Positions 11,516 through 23,850 of a DNA stretch of 64,000 nt are shown one piece after another. The notes under the pieces were generated by a model. It was given only the letters and a program-made list of their open reading frames with translations, ran no database searches and was not told the origin of the DNA. The DNA comes from Nothopassalora personata. Lineage: Eukaryota > Ascomycota > Dothideomycetes > Mycosphaerellales > Mycosphaerellaceae. The stretch spans positions 372,001-436,000 of the forward strand of contig CM066288.1 of assembly GCA_033816765.1 (NCBI GenBank). The letters run 5' to 3'. How positions within the stretch are numbered: the stretch's first letter is position 1; every line of letters begins with the position of its first letter. Made by a program: the position numbers and the translations under genes.

Positions 11516-13915
11516 ATTAAGTGTAGTGATTACTTGTCTTTAGGAAATAAGATTTGGCACCTAAATTATAGGGATTAAGAGCTTCTTATTAAAACAAGAC
11601 TTGTATAAGCACCTTAAGGGTACTACTACTTATAAAAACATAGTTTTTTATACCCTAATTTCTAGACTTGATACCCTAGTTCTAAACTTCTATCTCTACT
11701 AGTTTTATAGTTATAAGCCCGAGTTAAGCAACTTAGGGTCTCTATTCGGAATTGTATATATCTATTAGACCTAATCGAGGTATATAATAGACCTTAGGTA
11801 ATACCTTTAGGACTACCTATCCGCTACGATAACGAAGGAACTAAACTACTACAGTCCCTCTATGTTTAATAACTTCTACCTTTAGACTTAGGCTAAAGCA
11901 GTTAGAATAGACTTATAGAAGTATATAGAAGGGAAGTTATAGGACGGTACGATAACCTAGGAAATAGATCTCGATCTATTACCTAAACCTTAGGAACCGG
12001 TTATAGGCCCTCTACCTAACCCTCCTACTAAAGACAATAATGCAGCTATATAGACCCTATTTAGTAGAATTAGCATATCGTACAACCTCCGGTATACAAT
12101 ATATAGGGATTAGAAGAAAGAATACGAGGACTTTATAACTCGTAAACGTTCCCTAAAATCCTACTTCGAGAGGACTATTCCCTAAATATATATTAACGAC
12201 CTTCTTAGCCGACTAGATACCCTCTCTACTTAGTAGACATATATTAAAGCTAAACTAGAGCCTAAGACTAAGAGTAGAAGGGTAATTCTTTAGAGCTAAT
12301 ACGATAAGCTTATAAAGGGACCTAAGAGTAAGAATATCGACTAATTTCTTATAAAGTAGCTTAAGCTTAACCGAAAGCTTAGATAGAGGGGCTATCTACT
12401 TGCCCTATATATAAAAGATAACCTATGCCGTATAATTAAGGACACTATTAATATAGCTAAGGGTAGAATTATCGCGGAGTTAAGTAATAACCTTAAAGAT
12501 GCTATTTAGAGGTGTCTTAAGTTTACTAGAAGGAACCCTAGTGAGTATAAGGTAAATAGTAACACTAAGAAGAGCGTCTTATTTGCTATATTAGGGGATT
12601 GATATACTACTAGTTATCCCCTAGAAAAGGCAACGAGGGATTGCCTAAGACAAACATATACTAAGATAACTAGAAAACCTCCTAACAAAGTATACCTATT
12701 CCTTAGAAAATGCAATATCGTTAACTATAACTTACAACTACCTTAGGAAAGTATAGACAATACCTAGAAAAGTTAGCTAAAGACCTACCGTAAGTATCTA
12801 AGGGACAATCCTTAATTCTACAAGCGCTAGGTAGGTAGATATAAGGATCTAGAGGCCCTTAAACTTATAAAGAATCTTTAGTCTAACTCTAATAAAGACT
12901 AAAGAATAGAGGGAACGGATTCGAGACCGAAAGGGTTATACGGACTACGTGTAATTAAGACCTAGGGGGTATACTCCTCTAATAACTTATCTAAGGAGGA
13001 CTCCTAGCTACTAGATAGGGGGTCTAACGTACATATTATTAATAAACCTACGAAGGCCGAATTTACCCTAGAATCGATCCCTAAGGATATACTAGTCTAC
13101 GTAGCGGCTACTACGCTTCGAGGAGTAGTTAAGGGTACCGTGAAGGTCTATATTAAGTTACTAGATAGACATCTAGTTACCTTAAACCTTAAGAATACCC
13201 TCTATATTCTAGGGTTTTACTACAATATTATCTTACTCCCTTAAATGCAAAAGAAAGGTCTATTCTTAGACGAGCGTACTAATATCTAGTATAATAGTAA
13301 CAATGCTAGGGTAGCTAAGGTCTATAGATTAGGGGATCTACTATACCTAAATATAATTACTCTAGCAAAGGGAGACCCTATAACAATTACTAAGTAGCCT
13401 ATATCCGAAGATAGTACCCTACTATTAGTTATAGAGGCTCTAAAATAACAATTAAAGAGCGTAGCTATAGCTAGGAGCCGTATACCCCTTCCGGCAGTAC
13501 TAAGGACAATAAGGGACTACTATAAGGTCCTTAGACACCCTAGGCTAGAGCATATAATGCACCTATAAGACGTAGTAAAGGGTATTAAGATTATAGAATT
13601 AGAGGAACTACCTAAAACTAACGAGTACGAACCTTATGCCCTCTTAAAAGGACATAAGAGGATATCTCGAAGGTCTAGGATTAAGATACTACCTCCGTCG
13701 ATACTTAAAGACATCGCAATTAACCTTATAGAATTCGATATAGGGTATAATAGGGATCGATATACCTTCTATACTAGCGATAAGGATATAGGACTTCAAT
13801 TTAACTAGAATTTTCCTCGAAGAACCTAGGAGAACGTAATAGAGGTATATCTAGAACTTGTAAGGTTTATTCAATCCTTTAGAAGATTACTTACCGTGCT
13901 ATATTTAGATAACAA
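11516..13915 (+). mobile_element. Element K: RIP-mutated Ty1/Copia retrotransposon remnant
   Basis: Translation on the plus strand, ignoring stops, gives a Copia-like gag (around 12050-12600), a protease-like region (13050-13280) and a GAG-pre-integrase motif (RHPRLEHIMHL, about 13535-13565). The start of the integrase core follows (INLIEFDIGYNRDRYTFY). The coding frame is broken by many TAA/TAG codons of the kind produced by CAA/CAG/TGG to TAA/TAG. The reading stops inside the integrase at 13915, where element J begins, and the rest of K was not found. The exact left end is uncertain; a TGTAGTGATTAC at about 11522 may be the LTR start. Confidence 0.75.
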
Positions 13916-14445
13916 TATTATGTCTCGTTCTAGAGCTAGTCTTAAAAAGAGATAAGTTAAGTTACGTAGCGGTATTCTTTAGAGAGGCTAAAGCAAGCTA
14001 AGCGAAGATAAATAATTAGGATAGGAGTATATTCTAATTAGTAAGATAGTAATATAAGTTAAACGTATCGAAACTATAAGGGATTCTTAGCGTTCCTAAA
14101 TATAAAGGAGATTCGTAGATCTCGGTAATTAGTCTAATTGTTCTAAGCATAAGCGGCCTAATTAGTCTAAGCATAAGTAGTCTAATCGCCCTAAGTCTAA
14201 GCGCTTAGGTAGGATAAGTTACGTGCTCGTCTCGTTATTATAATTCTAGGGTCTATAGGAATTATTCCGTAATACTATCCTCTTTTTAGCCTAGCTTCGT
14301 CCCGAAGCTTTATAAGCTGTTATTGTTTCTTGTAGTAATAGTTAACTATATATTCTTCCTCCTATAAACGCCGTTAACGACTTACTCTAGATACTAAAAT
14401 CTCTAGTATTGAAATAGCTCTATATACGAATTATTAGAAGTCTCA

Positions 14446-14880
14446 ATCCTCGGGCGCGGTAGTAAAGTGTATCGTAGGTTCTCGGTCTAGGAAGTATTCG
14501 GCCTATATTCGAAAAGGCTATAAGGATTACGACGTATATCTTTCTCGTCCGGAGTAGAAATATCTTCGCGGTTCGCGTAATAAGCTTAAGCTAGAGCTTA
14601 AGAGGATTAAAGAGAAGGAGGTACGGCTAAAGATACGTAAGATACGTCTTTAGAAATAGCTACGCTTAGCTAAGCGTCGTACTAACGACGCCGTCGCTAA
14701 GGAGTTAGAGGAGCTCGAGGAGGAAGAGGCGCGTAAGGAGCTAGCGTCTCTTAAGTAGGCGTCGGGGGTAGAGGTGTCGCCTTTACTTATTTCTTTTTCG
14801 GATACCCTAGAGATACCCGTAAACGACTAGGCGGCGCTTTCTAGGGCGGAGCCCTAGGGCGAGTCCCTAGGGATAGAAAC
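14446..14880 (+). pseudogene. Decayed antisense cysteine/coiled-coil ORF of element J
   Basis: Homologous, frame for frame, to the antisense ORFs of C (17852) and I (52111-51587). It shows KCIVGSRSRK, then a Lys/Arg/Glu-rich heptad-like region, then an acidic tail. Several cysteines have become tyrosine (TGC/TGT to TAC/TAT) and stops are TAG. Both are expected from RIP. It is antisense to the element's own pol direction. Confidence 0.65.
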
Positions 14881-14926
14881 TCGTTAGGGTATTTATTTAT
14901 AAGTTATATCCCTATTTCTATCGATT

Positions 14927-14999
14927 AGCTAGGTAGCTTAGTAGTAGAGCGTAAGCTATCTAAACTCTTAAGGTCGTAGGTTCAATTCCTACTCTAGTC
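14927..14999 (+). tRNA. RIP-mutated tRNA-like sequence in element J (pseudo)
   Basis: 73 bases, alignable over the full length with the tRNA-like sequence of element I (51526-51454). It has a 7-base acceptor strand AGCTAGG, TA, a D arm, an enlarged anticodon arm, variable bases AGGTC, a T arm GTAGG-TTCAATT-CCTAC, and TCTAGTC. Undoing TG-to-TA and CA-to-TA changes would give a nearly perfect acceptor helix. Box A and box B are both damaged, so it is not expected to be transcribed. Confidence 0.5.
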
Positions 15000-15151
15000 G
15001 CTTATTGGCTAAGAGATCTATTATAGTAGATCTATAGTAGGTTGTATCGGCGGACCTATTTTTAGTATTATCGGATCTTTTACTAATAGTTTCGTAGGTA
15101 TTATTTTAGTTCCTAGTTATTTTCTAATTCGTCGTATCCTTTCTACTTAAT

Positions 15152-17406
15152 TGTTACGGGTTAGATTAAGCTAATGCTTAGCGACTAATTAGAGCCTCTA
15201 TAGTTAAGTAGGTGTAACTATAGCGAGAAAGGCACAGCTACCGTAGAGTGATCTATTGCTCTACGAGACCTATAAAATAGATTAATAGATTAGGGCAGAG
15301 TACGACGCTAATTGATCTATTGCTCTATATAATCTATAAAGTAGATTAATAGATTAGAGTAGATTAATAATAATTTCCTTTATATTTAGGGACGCTAAGA
15401 ATCCCTTATAGTTTCGATGCGTTTAACTTACTATTTAATATTACTGTTTAGAATATACTATAACCTAACCTCTACCTTACTACTACTTAGTCTTTATAAG
15501 ACAAGATAGCTACTACTTTATTACTCTCCCTTAACTTCCTATCGGCCCGAGAACAAAACCGATTAAGCTTGTCTTCTTAACTTATAATATTATTAGGTTA
15601 TACTAAACCTAATAGCTTTAAACGCCCTCTACGATAGGAGACCGATAGAGTAAACGAGGAACACCTGCCCCTAGTGAAGCAAGTAGAGCCCGACGACCTT
15701 AGACCGCGAACGATGCTATTAATGCCTTAGCTACACATATAGGTAACGATACCCTTAAGGTTAGCAAGCCGGAATACTACTATAGCGACCGAGACAAGTT
15801 CGACACTTAGGTCTCTTAGATAGATATATACTTCTTATTTAACTCTATACCTAAGAACCTTAAGCCTATCTTTACTACTACCTTCTTAAGAGGACGAGTA
15901 TAGTATTAGGTTAAACTATTCCTTAGGAAATACCTAGATAGTAACGGAGAAGATAATGTCGACGGAATCTTTAGTTTATATAACTATCTTAAGTATACTA
16001 TAAAGAGCGTCTTTAGTGTCTCTAATAAGATTACTACTACTGTTTATGTTATTTAGCATTTAACCTAGAAGCATCTACTACCGAATATACTACTAAATTC
16101 TAGGAATACGCGTGACTTACCGATTAGGACAATAAAGCACTTTAAGTTATATATTAAAGAAGACTAAAGGAGTATATTAAGGACGAGTTAATAAGGGACG
16201 GTCAGAAGATCGATAGCTTAGGTAACCTCGTTAGAGTTACGATTAATCTTAACGATAAGCTCTACGAGAGAGCTATAGAACGACGATACGACTCTAAGGT
16301 ATCCGGAAAGGCTAGGTATATACTAGGCTACGATAACCGTAATAGAGGCTTCTACGATAACTATAATAATAAGCCTAGGGACAAACCGTACTACGGACTA
16401 TAGCTAATAGAGCTCGACATTACCGAGAAAGGTCGTAAGATTAGGAATAGCAACGGGAATAGAGTATCCCGGAGTTCGAAAGAAACATAAACTTACTACG
16501 GATATAGTAAACCTAGCTACCTAATAAGGGACTGCCGCGGTAAGAATATAGTACGCCGCGAACAGTTTAATATAATACAACCCTAAACTAGTAAATCTAA
16601 GAGTAGCGTTAGATCTCGAGGAGATACCGACTATACTCGGAGAGTAGGGGAGAGAGCTAGTAATAGAAGTACGACGCCTCTCCTAGACCCCTAAGAAGAA
16701 CGAGGAGGGTACTATAGGTAGTAAATAGTAGTTATTCTATTTAATACGAAGAACCAACTATAATAGTTTAATATAATAACACGAAGAGTCGACTACGAGA
16801 TCAAATCTAAGTCTCGAAATAGTTATAGAAGCCTTTATTAGCGATTCTATTACTAAGACTCGTAGTAAGTTTACTACGCTACGAAATTAGGCGTAGGGTA
16901 TTAGCCTCGGTAACTAAGAGGAACCCTAGGAGTAACGTATAGGTAAAACGCTACGCTCCGAGAAGTAGATATTAACGAATCCTACTTTAACGATAATAGA
17001 AGCGATAAAGAAAACTAAGACCTAGGATAGAACGGATTATAGTTACCGGAACTATAGGAAGAAAGTTAAGAAACTATCGGGCTAGATACTATCGAGGAAG
17101 ATTAGGATCCGGAAGAATTAAGCGAAGAAGATTCCTCCGAAGGAGAAGAGAGTAATACTAACGATAATAATAAACAACTAACCTTTACGATTAATGCACC
17201 TAAGAAGCTATATAACATAATCGTACACCTATAAAGAAGGTACGAAGAATTCCTACCTAAGATAGGCGGACGAAGAATGCTATACTCTATTAAGTTTAAT
17301 AAGACACTCGACACCCTACGAGGTATAGCCTAGGGATATCTACTTATAGAAACGACCGAGAATCTAGCAACCGCTATTATAGAACGACTACCGATAGGGA
17401 GCTAAA
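15152..17406 (+). mobile_element. Element E, left part: LTR and gag of a RIP-mutated chromovirus
   Basis: A plus-oriented LTR (15152 to about 15614, beginning TGTTACGGGTT) is followed by gag. It is alignable with element I over the leader and all of gag; for example, I has CTTTGAACGCCC after its LTR and E has CTTTAAACGCCC. CpA and TpG are nearly absent. Bases 15841-15900 contain ten TpA, no CpA and no TpG. The homology stops at 17406, near the end of gag, where element C begins, and resumes at 30514 in pol. Confidence 0.8.
15635..17402 (+). pseudogene. gag pseudogene of element E
   Basis: Colinear with the intact gag of element I (45980-47929), including the capsid-like region, a degraded CCHC knuckle and the acidic C-terminal region. 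Many CAA/CAG/TGG codons are now stops. Because mutation is dense on both strands, no product is possible. Confidence 0.8.
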
Positions 17407-17774
17407 TGTTATGTCTCGTTCTAGGGCTAGTCTCAAAAGAGATAAGTTAAGTCACGTGGCGGTATTCTTTGGAGAGGCTGAAGTAAGCTAAGCGAAGATG
17501 AAATGATTAGAGTAAGAGTGTATTCCAATTAGTGAGATAGTAACATGAGTTGAACGCCTCGAAGCCATAAGGGATTCTTAGCGTTCCTAAATACATAGGA
17601 GATCTCTATCTCGTATAAGTGTGGTTCCTGATTATAAGTATGAGATCTCATTCTTACGCTGGGTTCTCATTCTCATGTTTGGGTACATCCGTAGGATAGC
17701 GTTCCTATCGGATGTTACTAGCTAGTTAGGGCGGTTGGCTGTCCCCCGGTCCGGTCTCGATCCGAACCGTAACA
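17407..17774 (-). repeat. 3' LTR of element C
   Basis: 368 bases with inverted terminal TGTTA/TAACA. It shares with the LTR of I the block that reads GCGTTCAACTCATGTTAC on the minus strand. It is followed inward by the complement of a polypurine tract (CCATCCCCCTTC). Confidence 0.85.
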
Positions 17775-17851
17775 CCATCCCCCTTCTAGCCTAGCTTCGT
17801 CCCGAAGCTCAAAATGTAGTCGTACCCCAACTTCGCAGCGTATGGCCTTCT

Positions 17852-18499
17852 ATGGCTTCTTCTTCGCACTTCTCCCAAGAATCTATTTCTAAGGAAATTG
17901 TCGCGACGGGTAACGAAATAGCCCCCTACAAGAACTGTCGAGCAGCTCGTGTGAAGAAGGGCGATCCTCGTCCGCGATGTATCGTGGGTCCTCGGTCTAG
18001 GAAGTGTTCTAAGTGTGTGCGCAAGGGTCGTAAGGACTGTGATGTCTCGTTATCTATTCCTAAGTGGATTCGGCTTCGAGATATACGAGAGCGTCTCCGA
18101 AAAGAGGTAGAGTAGGCGGACTTGCGAGAGGTTGAACTGCTTTAGGAGCAGTCCGCGTTGTAGCGTTAACAGCAAGACGTCCTACAGCGGATAATTAGTT
18201 ATAAGGCGAAGAAGATTCGTTTACGGAAGTAGCTTCGTCTAGCTAAAGGGCGTACCGAGAGCGCGGTGGCCTAGGAACTCGAGGATCTTAAGTTAGTAGA
18301 GGCGGTAGAGGAGGAGGTCCTTCCACCTAAGGAAGAGGGCGTCGAAGTTGCGGACGACCTAATGCCTAGTCCTTAGGAGATGTCTACCGCCGATTGGATT
18401 GGTCTCTATAGTCCGTCGATTCCTCTAGAGGCGCTAGATTCCTTTGCTACGCCTATTAGACCCGGTAGAACTGTCGAAGAAGTTACTAGTAGTTCGTGA
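17852..18499 (+). pseudogene. Antisense cysteine/coiled-coil ORF of element C, truncated by stops
   Basis: An open stretch of 87 codons (17852-18115) begins MASSSHFSQES and contains NCRAARVKKG, PRCIVGPRSRKC and SKCVRKGRKDCD. A TAG then interrupts a heptad-like Arg/Glu/Leu region, and homology to the ORF of element I continues to about 18499. The stops are TAG/TAA in the places where CAG/CAA would be expected. It runs opposite to pol and lies between pol and the LTR, the same position as in I and J. The first cysteine of the six-cysteine pattern is a tyrosine here. Confidence 0.7.
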
Positions 18500-18559
18500 G
18501 ATTTGTTTTTAGTTCCTAGGTATCTTCTGTCTCGTCGTATCTCTTCTATCTAACAAGGT

Positions 18560-21500
18560 ATCGCTAACCTCTTTTGTCTAGGATTTTTTCGACTTCGAAC
18601 TCGGTTTCTTCTTCTAGTTAGTAGTGGAATGTTTCTTAGCATAGCGTCTTGGGGTCTACGGGTTCTAATATAGAGATGTGAAATACTAGATGGATTTTAG
18701 CGTCCTTTAGTAGTCGTAGTTGGTAGTTGACTGATCCTCGTAGTTCTTTAACGAGAAATGGCCCGACTTTCTCATGATCCAGTTTTTTGGTCTTTCTCCT
18801 TATCTTAAGGTTTTTCGTGAGAAGATAGACCTTATCCCCCTTCTTTAGCTAAGGTGCTATTTGTCGTTTTTGCCGAGATTCAACGAGCCGTTGCTATGAA
18901 TCCCTAATCCGTTTATTGACGGAATCGTGTACCTTTTTTAGGTCCTCCGTTACGGCAATTGCCTTGTCTGCCTATAGGTAACTTCTCTTTTTACTAAACA
19001 GTGTAGGGTATTTTCCGAAGTTTGCGAAGAAAGGTGTTTCGCCTATTGTTTCCGATTTGTGATTGTTTAGTGCAAGTTGTGCTATAGGTAGGAGTGATAT
19101 CTAATTGTCTTGTGCGTAGTTAACGTAGTATCGTAGGTATTGTTCTAAGGTTTGATTTACTCTCTTAGTTTGTCCGTCCGTTTGTAGGTAATATGCCGTA
19201 GACAGTTTATATTGTATACCAACTTCCGCTATAAGAGTCTTCTAGTAGTTAGATGTAAACAGCTTGTCTCGGTCTATGATAAAGACCTTTAGGAATCCGT
19301 AGTATCGTACTAGGTTGTCGAGAACGAGATATCCGAGTTGTTCTACTATGTATGTCTCGCTAGCAGGTATAAAGTGTGCATATTTCGTTAGGCGATCGAC
19401 TATAACTAGTATTATGTCGTGTTTTGTGCCTGTCGCTTTGTCCGTGGATATAGGGAGTTTCGTAATGAAGTCTATTATAACTTCGTCCTATAGTTATGTT
19501 GGTAGTGTCCTAAACTGTATTTGTCCATATCTCTCGTGTCGTGTAGCCTTGTTTTGTTAACAGTAAACACATTGCTTAATGTAGTTTAACACCTTCTGTC
19601 TTATTTGTAGAAATGAGAAGCTGCGTTATATAATCTCGAGAGTTTTTATGGTTCTAGGATGTCCGTACATTAGGTTATCGTAATGTTGTCGTATGCATTC
19701 TGTTTCTCGTCCTTCCGGTACTTAGTATTTTCCTTATGCTAGTAGGAACTGTTCTTCTATGTCCTAAAGAACGCGCACTATATTGTTAAACTCCTTTGTG
19801 TTAGCACTTAGACTTCCGTCTAGATTGGTCTTAAGTACTTATTATCGCACTAGTTCCTTTCCCTCTATATAGTCGCTTCTTCGGCTTAGTGCGTCGGCCC
19901 TACCGTTGTCTTTTCCTACGGTATAGCGGATTTTAAACTTATACTATCCGAGTAGTTCCGACCAGCGGGCCTATCTTCGGGTTAGTACTTTTGTTGTAGC
20001 GAAGTAAGTGAGATTCTTATAATTAGAAAGAATCGTTAGCTTAGGTGCTCCTTCCGCGTATACTCTCTAGTGCTACATTGTAGCGACAATAGCGAGAAGT
20101 TCTTTATTATAGATGTCGTAGTTCTGTTCCGCGGGTGTCATTTTCCTTAAGTAGTAGGCTACTAGGTGTCTTTTCCTATCGTGTTCTTATGTAAGGTATG
20201 CGCCTATGGCTATATCCGATGCGTCCGTTTTAATCTAAACTTCCTTTATTCCGTCGAACAGTCGTAGCGTTAGTACTAAGGCGCACTGTTTCTTAAGTGT
20301 CTCGAAGGCTTGTTGTTCTTTATTGCCCTAGGTCTATTTAGTGTCTTTTCTAGTAAGTGCAGTTATGGCTACAGCCGTCTTAGAGTAATCCTTAATAAAC
20401 TTACGGTTGTAGTTCGCGAGTCTAAGGAATGATTATACGTCCTTAACGTTAGCTAGCGTCGACCATTCCTCGATAGACTGTGTCTTTACTAGGTCGATCT
20501 AGATTCCTGTCGTGCTTATAATAAATCCGAGGAATTTAACTTGTTTCTTATAGAACTCGCATTTTTCTAGTACCGTCTTGAATCCTACTCGTGTAAGGCG
20601 CTCGAAGACGTCCTAGACTTGTCCGATGTAGTTCTATAGCGATCCCTTAGTGTAGACGAGGATGTCGTCTATATAGGCAATGACGTACACGTCGAGAAGC
20701 TCTCTTAGTGTCTTATTAACTAGGTCTTGACAGGATGCGGGTGCATTAGTTAGTCCTATTAGTATAACTAAGAACTCGTAGAGTCCGTATCGTGTTCTAA
20801 ATGCGGTTTTCCATTCCTCTCCTTCTGCTATTCGGATAGCGTAGTGTTAGGAACCGCTGTACGTTATCCCAACTGGGCTTGGATCTTTGCAGTGATGTCT
20901 CTGACTCGTTGAGAAGGTAGTGGTTCCTGTTAGGAACCGCTGTACGTTATCCCAACTGGGCTTGGATCTTTGCAGTGATGTCTCTGACTCGTTGAGAAGG
21001 TAGTGGTCCCAAACAGTATATGGTGTATACTTGAAATGAGTTGAGCACGAGGCTCCTATCTACTTGCAAAAGAGCGTCGCCTATATAGTGCCATGTCTTG
21101 GCGTGATCTGTCCTGCTCTCTCTTGCTCTCTTGATCTCTTGTTCTCTTGCTCTCTTGATCTCTTGATCTCTTGCTCTCTCGATCTCTTGATCTCTTGCTC
21201 TCCGTCCCGCAAGTTTCTTTGCTCTCCTCGCTTAGTGAGTGGCTGTGAGTTCTCCACGAATCAAACCGTAACAGTTCCAAACAGTATATGGTGTATACTT
21301 GAAATGAGTTGAGCACGAGGCTCCTATCTACTTGCAAAAGAGCGTCGTCTATATAGTGCCGTGTCTTGGCGTGATCTTTCCTGCTCTCTCTGCTCTCTCT
21401 GCTCTCTCGAGAGAGCACCCGAGAGCACTGAGAGCACTCTGCATATCGGGTGCATCCGCTGGTCTGCTGGCATCGATTGGTTGGCTACGGGCTTCCCCAG

Positions 21501-22541
21501 ACCGATCCGTAACACGTAGAAGGCATCTCGTAGATCGATCTTCGTGTACTAGTCGGATCCGGTGAGTCGGTCCTATGCTTCTTCGATGTTCGGTAGTGGA
21601 TATCGGTTCTTTATCGTAATCTCGTTCAACTTTCGGTAGTCTTGTACGAGTCGTAGTTTCCCGTTCGGTTTTAGAATAAACATATATAGAGTTCCCGCAC
21701 TTAAGGTGGATCTTCTTATCTATCCTTTGTCGAGTTTCTCCTTCAGCTATTCTCGTAGGGTTTTAAGCTCTTTCTCGGACATTTAATATAGGGGTCCCTA
21801 TAGAGGCTCCTTCCCTAGCTGAATGTTTATCTTGTAGTCCTATAGTTAGTGTTTAGGTAAGGCTTCTCTAACCTTTTCCTCTTTAAAGAGCCTTTTCCAC
21901 TTAAGGTACTCCTTAGGAATGCTTAGCTCCGATATACTAGCATCCTTCGATAGTGCGTTACTTCCATCCGTTCTAGTGATTTCGTAATCCGGCGGCCCTA
22001 CGCCAGTATCTATCCCGGTCGAAGGTGGTTCTTAGTTCCTTCTATTCGGCGTAAGCTCGAATGCGTTAAGCTGTTTCCTTACCTTATCTACTATCGTCCG
22101 CTATCGATACGTAGGTTTCATGCTAATAACGCAGTTGCATTGCCTAAATGTAAGTACTCCTCTTTTCTAGTCGATAACTGGATTGTGCTTTCTTAACTAA
22201 GGCATACCTAATACTATGTTATAACTGGCTATATTAGTAACATCTAAGGTAATGTTCTCGTAGTACTGTTAGATAGCTAGTAGCAATGGTGTCGTCTCCT
22301 ATTCTACGCTAGGTAACGATAATCCGTCTACCGCGATTAACTCGTAACCCTATTTCTTCTTTAGGGTAGCTAACCCGTTTCTTGTTATAAAAGACTCGGA
22401 GATAAAGTTCCCCGCTACTCCTAAGTCGATTATAACACTAGTCCTATGTCCGTTAACGATTGCTTGTATTTAGAAAACTGTGTTTAGTGTCGATGCGTGA
22501 GCCTAAGTGTTGCATAACTCCCTTTAGTCGCTTATTCCTAG
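18560..22541 (-). pseudogene. pol pseudogene of element C (protease, RT, RNase H, integrase)
   Basis: On the minus strand this is colinear with pol of element I from its start (CATTC at 22541) to the chromodomain end. The RT catalytic box reads IAYIDDILV near 20665-20690, so the YMDD/YIDD motif survives. Minus-strand G-to-A changes produce stops throughout. The frame is also split by the LTR insertion 20845-21514. Confidence 0.8.
20845..21514. mobile_element. Solo-LTR-like insertion with internal duplications
   Basis: It begins TGTTAGGAACCG, ends GATCCGTAACA, and is flanked by the 5-bp direct repeat CGTAG (20840-20844 and 21515-21519). Removing the insert with one copy of CGTAG restores the RT sequence of element C exactly as in element I. 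Inside, an 80-85-bp unit is repeated in tandem at the left end (from 20845 and about 20928). A second unit beginning CCAAACAGTATATGG occurs twice (about 21009 and 21277), with an internal GTAACA at 21268-21273. CTCTTGAT/CTCTTGCT microsatellites lie between. CpA and TpG are normal, so it arrived after RIP of C. Confidence 0.8.
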
Positions 22542-22610
22542 GGAGCTAATCCTTTTCCCGAATGGTATGTAGTTCGCTATGCTTCGTACCTAGAGGCTTC
22601 GGCTAGAACC

Positions 22611-23850
22611 TATAGCCCGTCGCCCTATGTCTATACTTGTAGTCTATTACGTTCCTAGATCTTCTACGATTCTAAGTAGAGAGCCCGTACGTACTATACT
22701 GCTGTTCGTAGTTCGTTTAAGACGAAAGTTCCTATTAGTGTTAGGTATCCGGTACCTGTCATCCGGCTTCCTATAGGTAGTCGTTCGATAACCGCTTTAG
22801 CTAAGTTCTTAGCATTGTTCATAGTTAGGTAGTCCTATACTATGTTCCTTATCGTATCGAGTGTCTTATCGAACTCGTTAGGGTTTAGGTATCGCTTTCC
22901 TAAGAACTTTAGTAGGAATTCTTCTTGCCTTCGTTAGAGGTAGATGATTAACTCGTAGAGTTTTCTTAGCGCATCTACCGTAAACGTGTACACTTCGTTT
23001 TCGTCGTCGGTATCGCTTTCTTCTCCTTCGGATGAGTTCTCGCTTAACTCTTCCGGTACGTAATCTTCTTCGACGGTATCTAGCTCGTTCGCTTATCGTT
23101 TAGGAGCTAGTGACTAGCGTCCGTTCTATTCTAGACCTTGGTTTTCTTTATCGTTGTCGTCGAAGCAAGATTCGTCTATATCTACTTCCTAGAGGTTGTT
23201 TTATCTATGTTAAGCTCCTAGGGTTCCTACTAGTTGTTTTAGCTAGTACCCTACGCCTAACTTAGCGTCGTAGTAGTCTCGACACGAGTCCTAGTAATAG
23301 AAACGCCAATAAAGGCTTCCGTAACTATGTCGAGATTCTTTCTCGACTTCGTAGTTGACTCCTCGTACTATTATACTAAATAATCGAATAGTCCTTAATT
23401 GTTAGTCATTCGGTAGTAGTGTATATTGTCGAACATAGTATCCTCCTCGTCCTTATAAGGGGTCTAGGAGAGGCGTCGCAACCCGGTTGCTATCCTTCTC
23501 CTCTACTCTCTAGGTATAGTTAAATTGTCGGGGTTCAACACTGCTCCTAGATTTGTCTACCTTTAGTTGCATTATATTAAACTGCTCGCGGCGCACTATA
23601 TTTTTACCGCGGCAATCCCTCGCTATGTAGCCTTCTTTACTATAGGCATAGTATGTGAGTTTTCCTTTTCCTTTAAAGGGCTTTCCGTAGCCCCTACTCT
23701 TATCGATCTTCCGTCCTCGTTAGGTAGCGTCCAGTTCTATTAGCTATAGTCTATAGTAGGGCTAGCTTTATCGTGAGAATCCTCCCTTCGTAACGTACCC
23801 CCCTAAGGGTTTGCGATCCGGGGCGTATCCTACTATACCTCCTACCTTAG
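22611..23850 (-). pseudogene. gag pseudogene of element C, N-terminal part lost
   Basis: Colinear on the minus strand with the C-terminal two thirds of the gag of element I, including the CCHC knuckle region near 23630-23660 and the acidic tail. It ends abruptly at 23850 next to the LTR of element D. Confidence 0.75.

Larger units (their letters stand above)
13916..15151 (-). mobile_element. Element J: 3' fragment of a RIP-mutated chromovirus, minus orientation
   Basis: J starts with a minus-oriented LTR (13916-14274) homologous to those of C and I. Its ends now read TATTA...AATA, which RIP would make from TGTTA...AACA. Next come a decayed copy of the antisense cysteine ORF and a tRNA-like sequence. 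Only the part from near the end of pol to the 3' LTR remains, and at 15152 a plus-oriented LTR (element E) takes over. It sits in the integrase of Copia element K. Confidence 0.75.
17407..23850 (-). mobile_element. Element C: chromovirus with one-strand RIP, minus orientation, 5' end missing
   Basis: The minus-oriented 3' LTR 17407-17774 (TGTTATGTCTCG...CCGTAACA) is followed by the antisense cysteine ORF on the plus strand. Then come pol (about 22541 down to 18560) and part of gag (about 23850-22611). C is a relative of I and E. The plus strand keeps many TpG but almost no CpA, unlike E, which has lost both. A separate LTR insertion lies in the reverse transcriptase (20845-21514). The gag is cut at 23850 by element D, and the 5' LTR is absent. 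Confidence 0.85.

Noticed and set aside
20845..21514. CRISPR-like direct repeats
   Set aside because: Repeats are tandem duplications without regular spacers, and the host is a fungus.
21056..21565. Frames rich in Ser/Arg or Leu/Ser repeats
   Set aside because: They come from the CTCTTG microsatellite inside the solo-LTR insertion and are a simple-repeat artefact.
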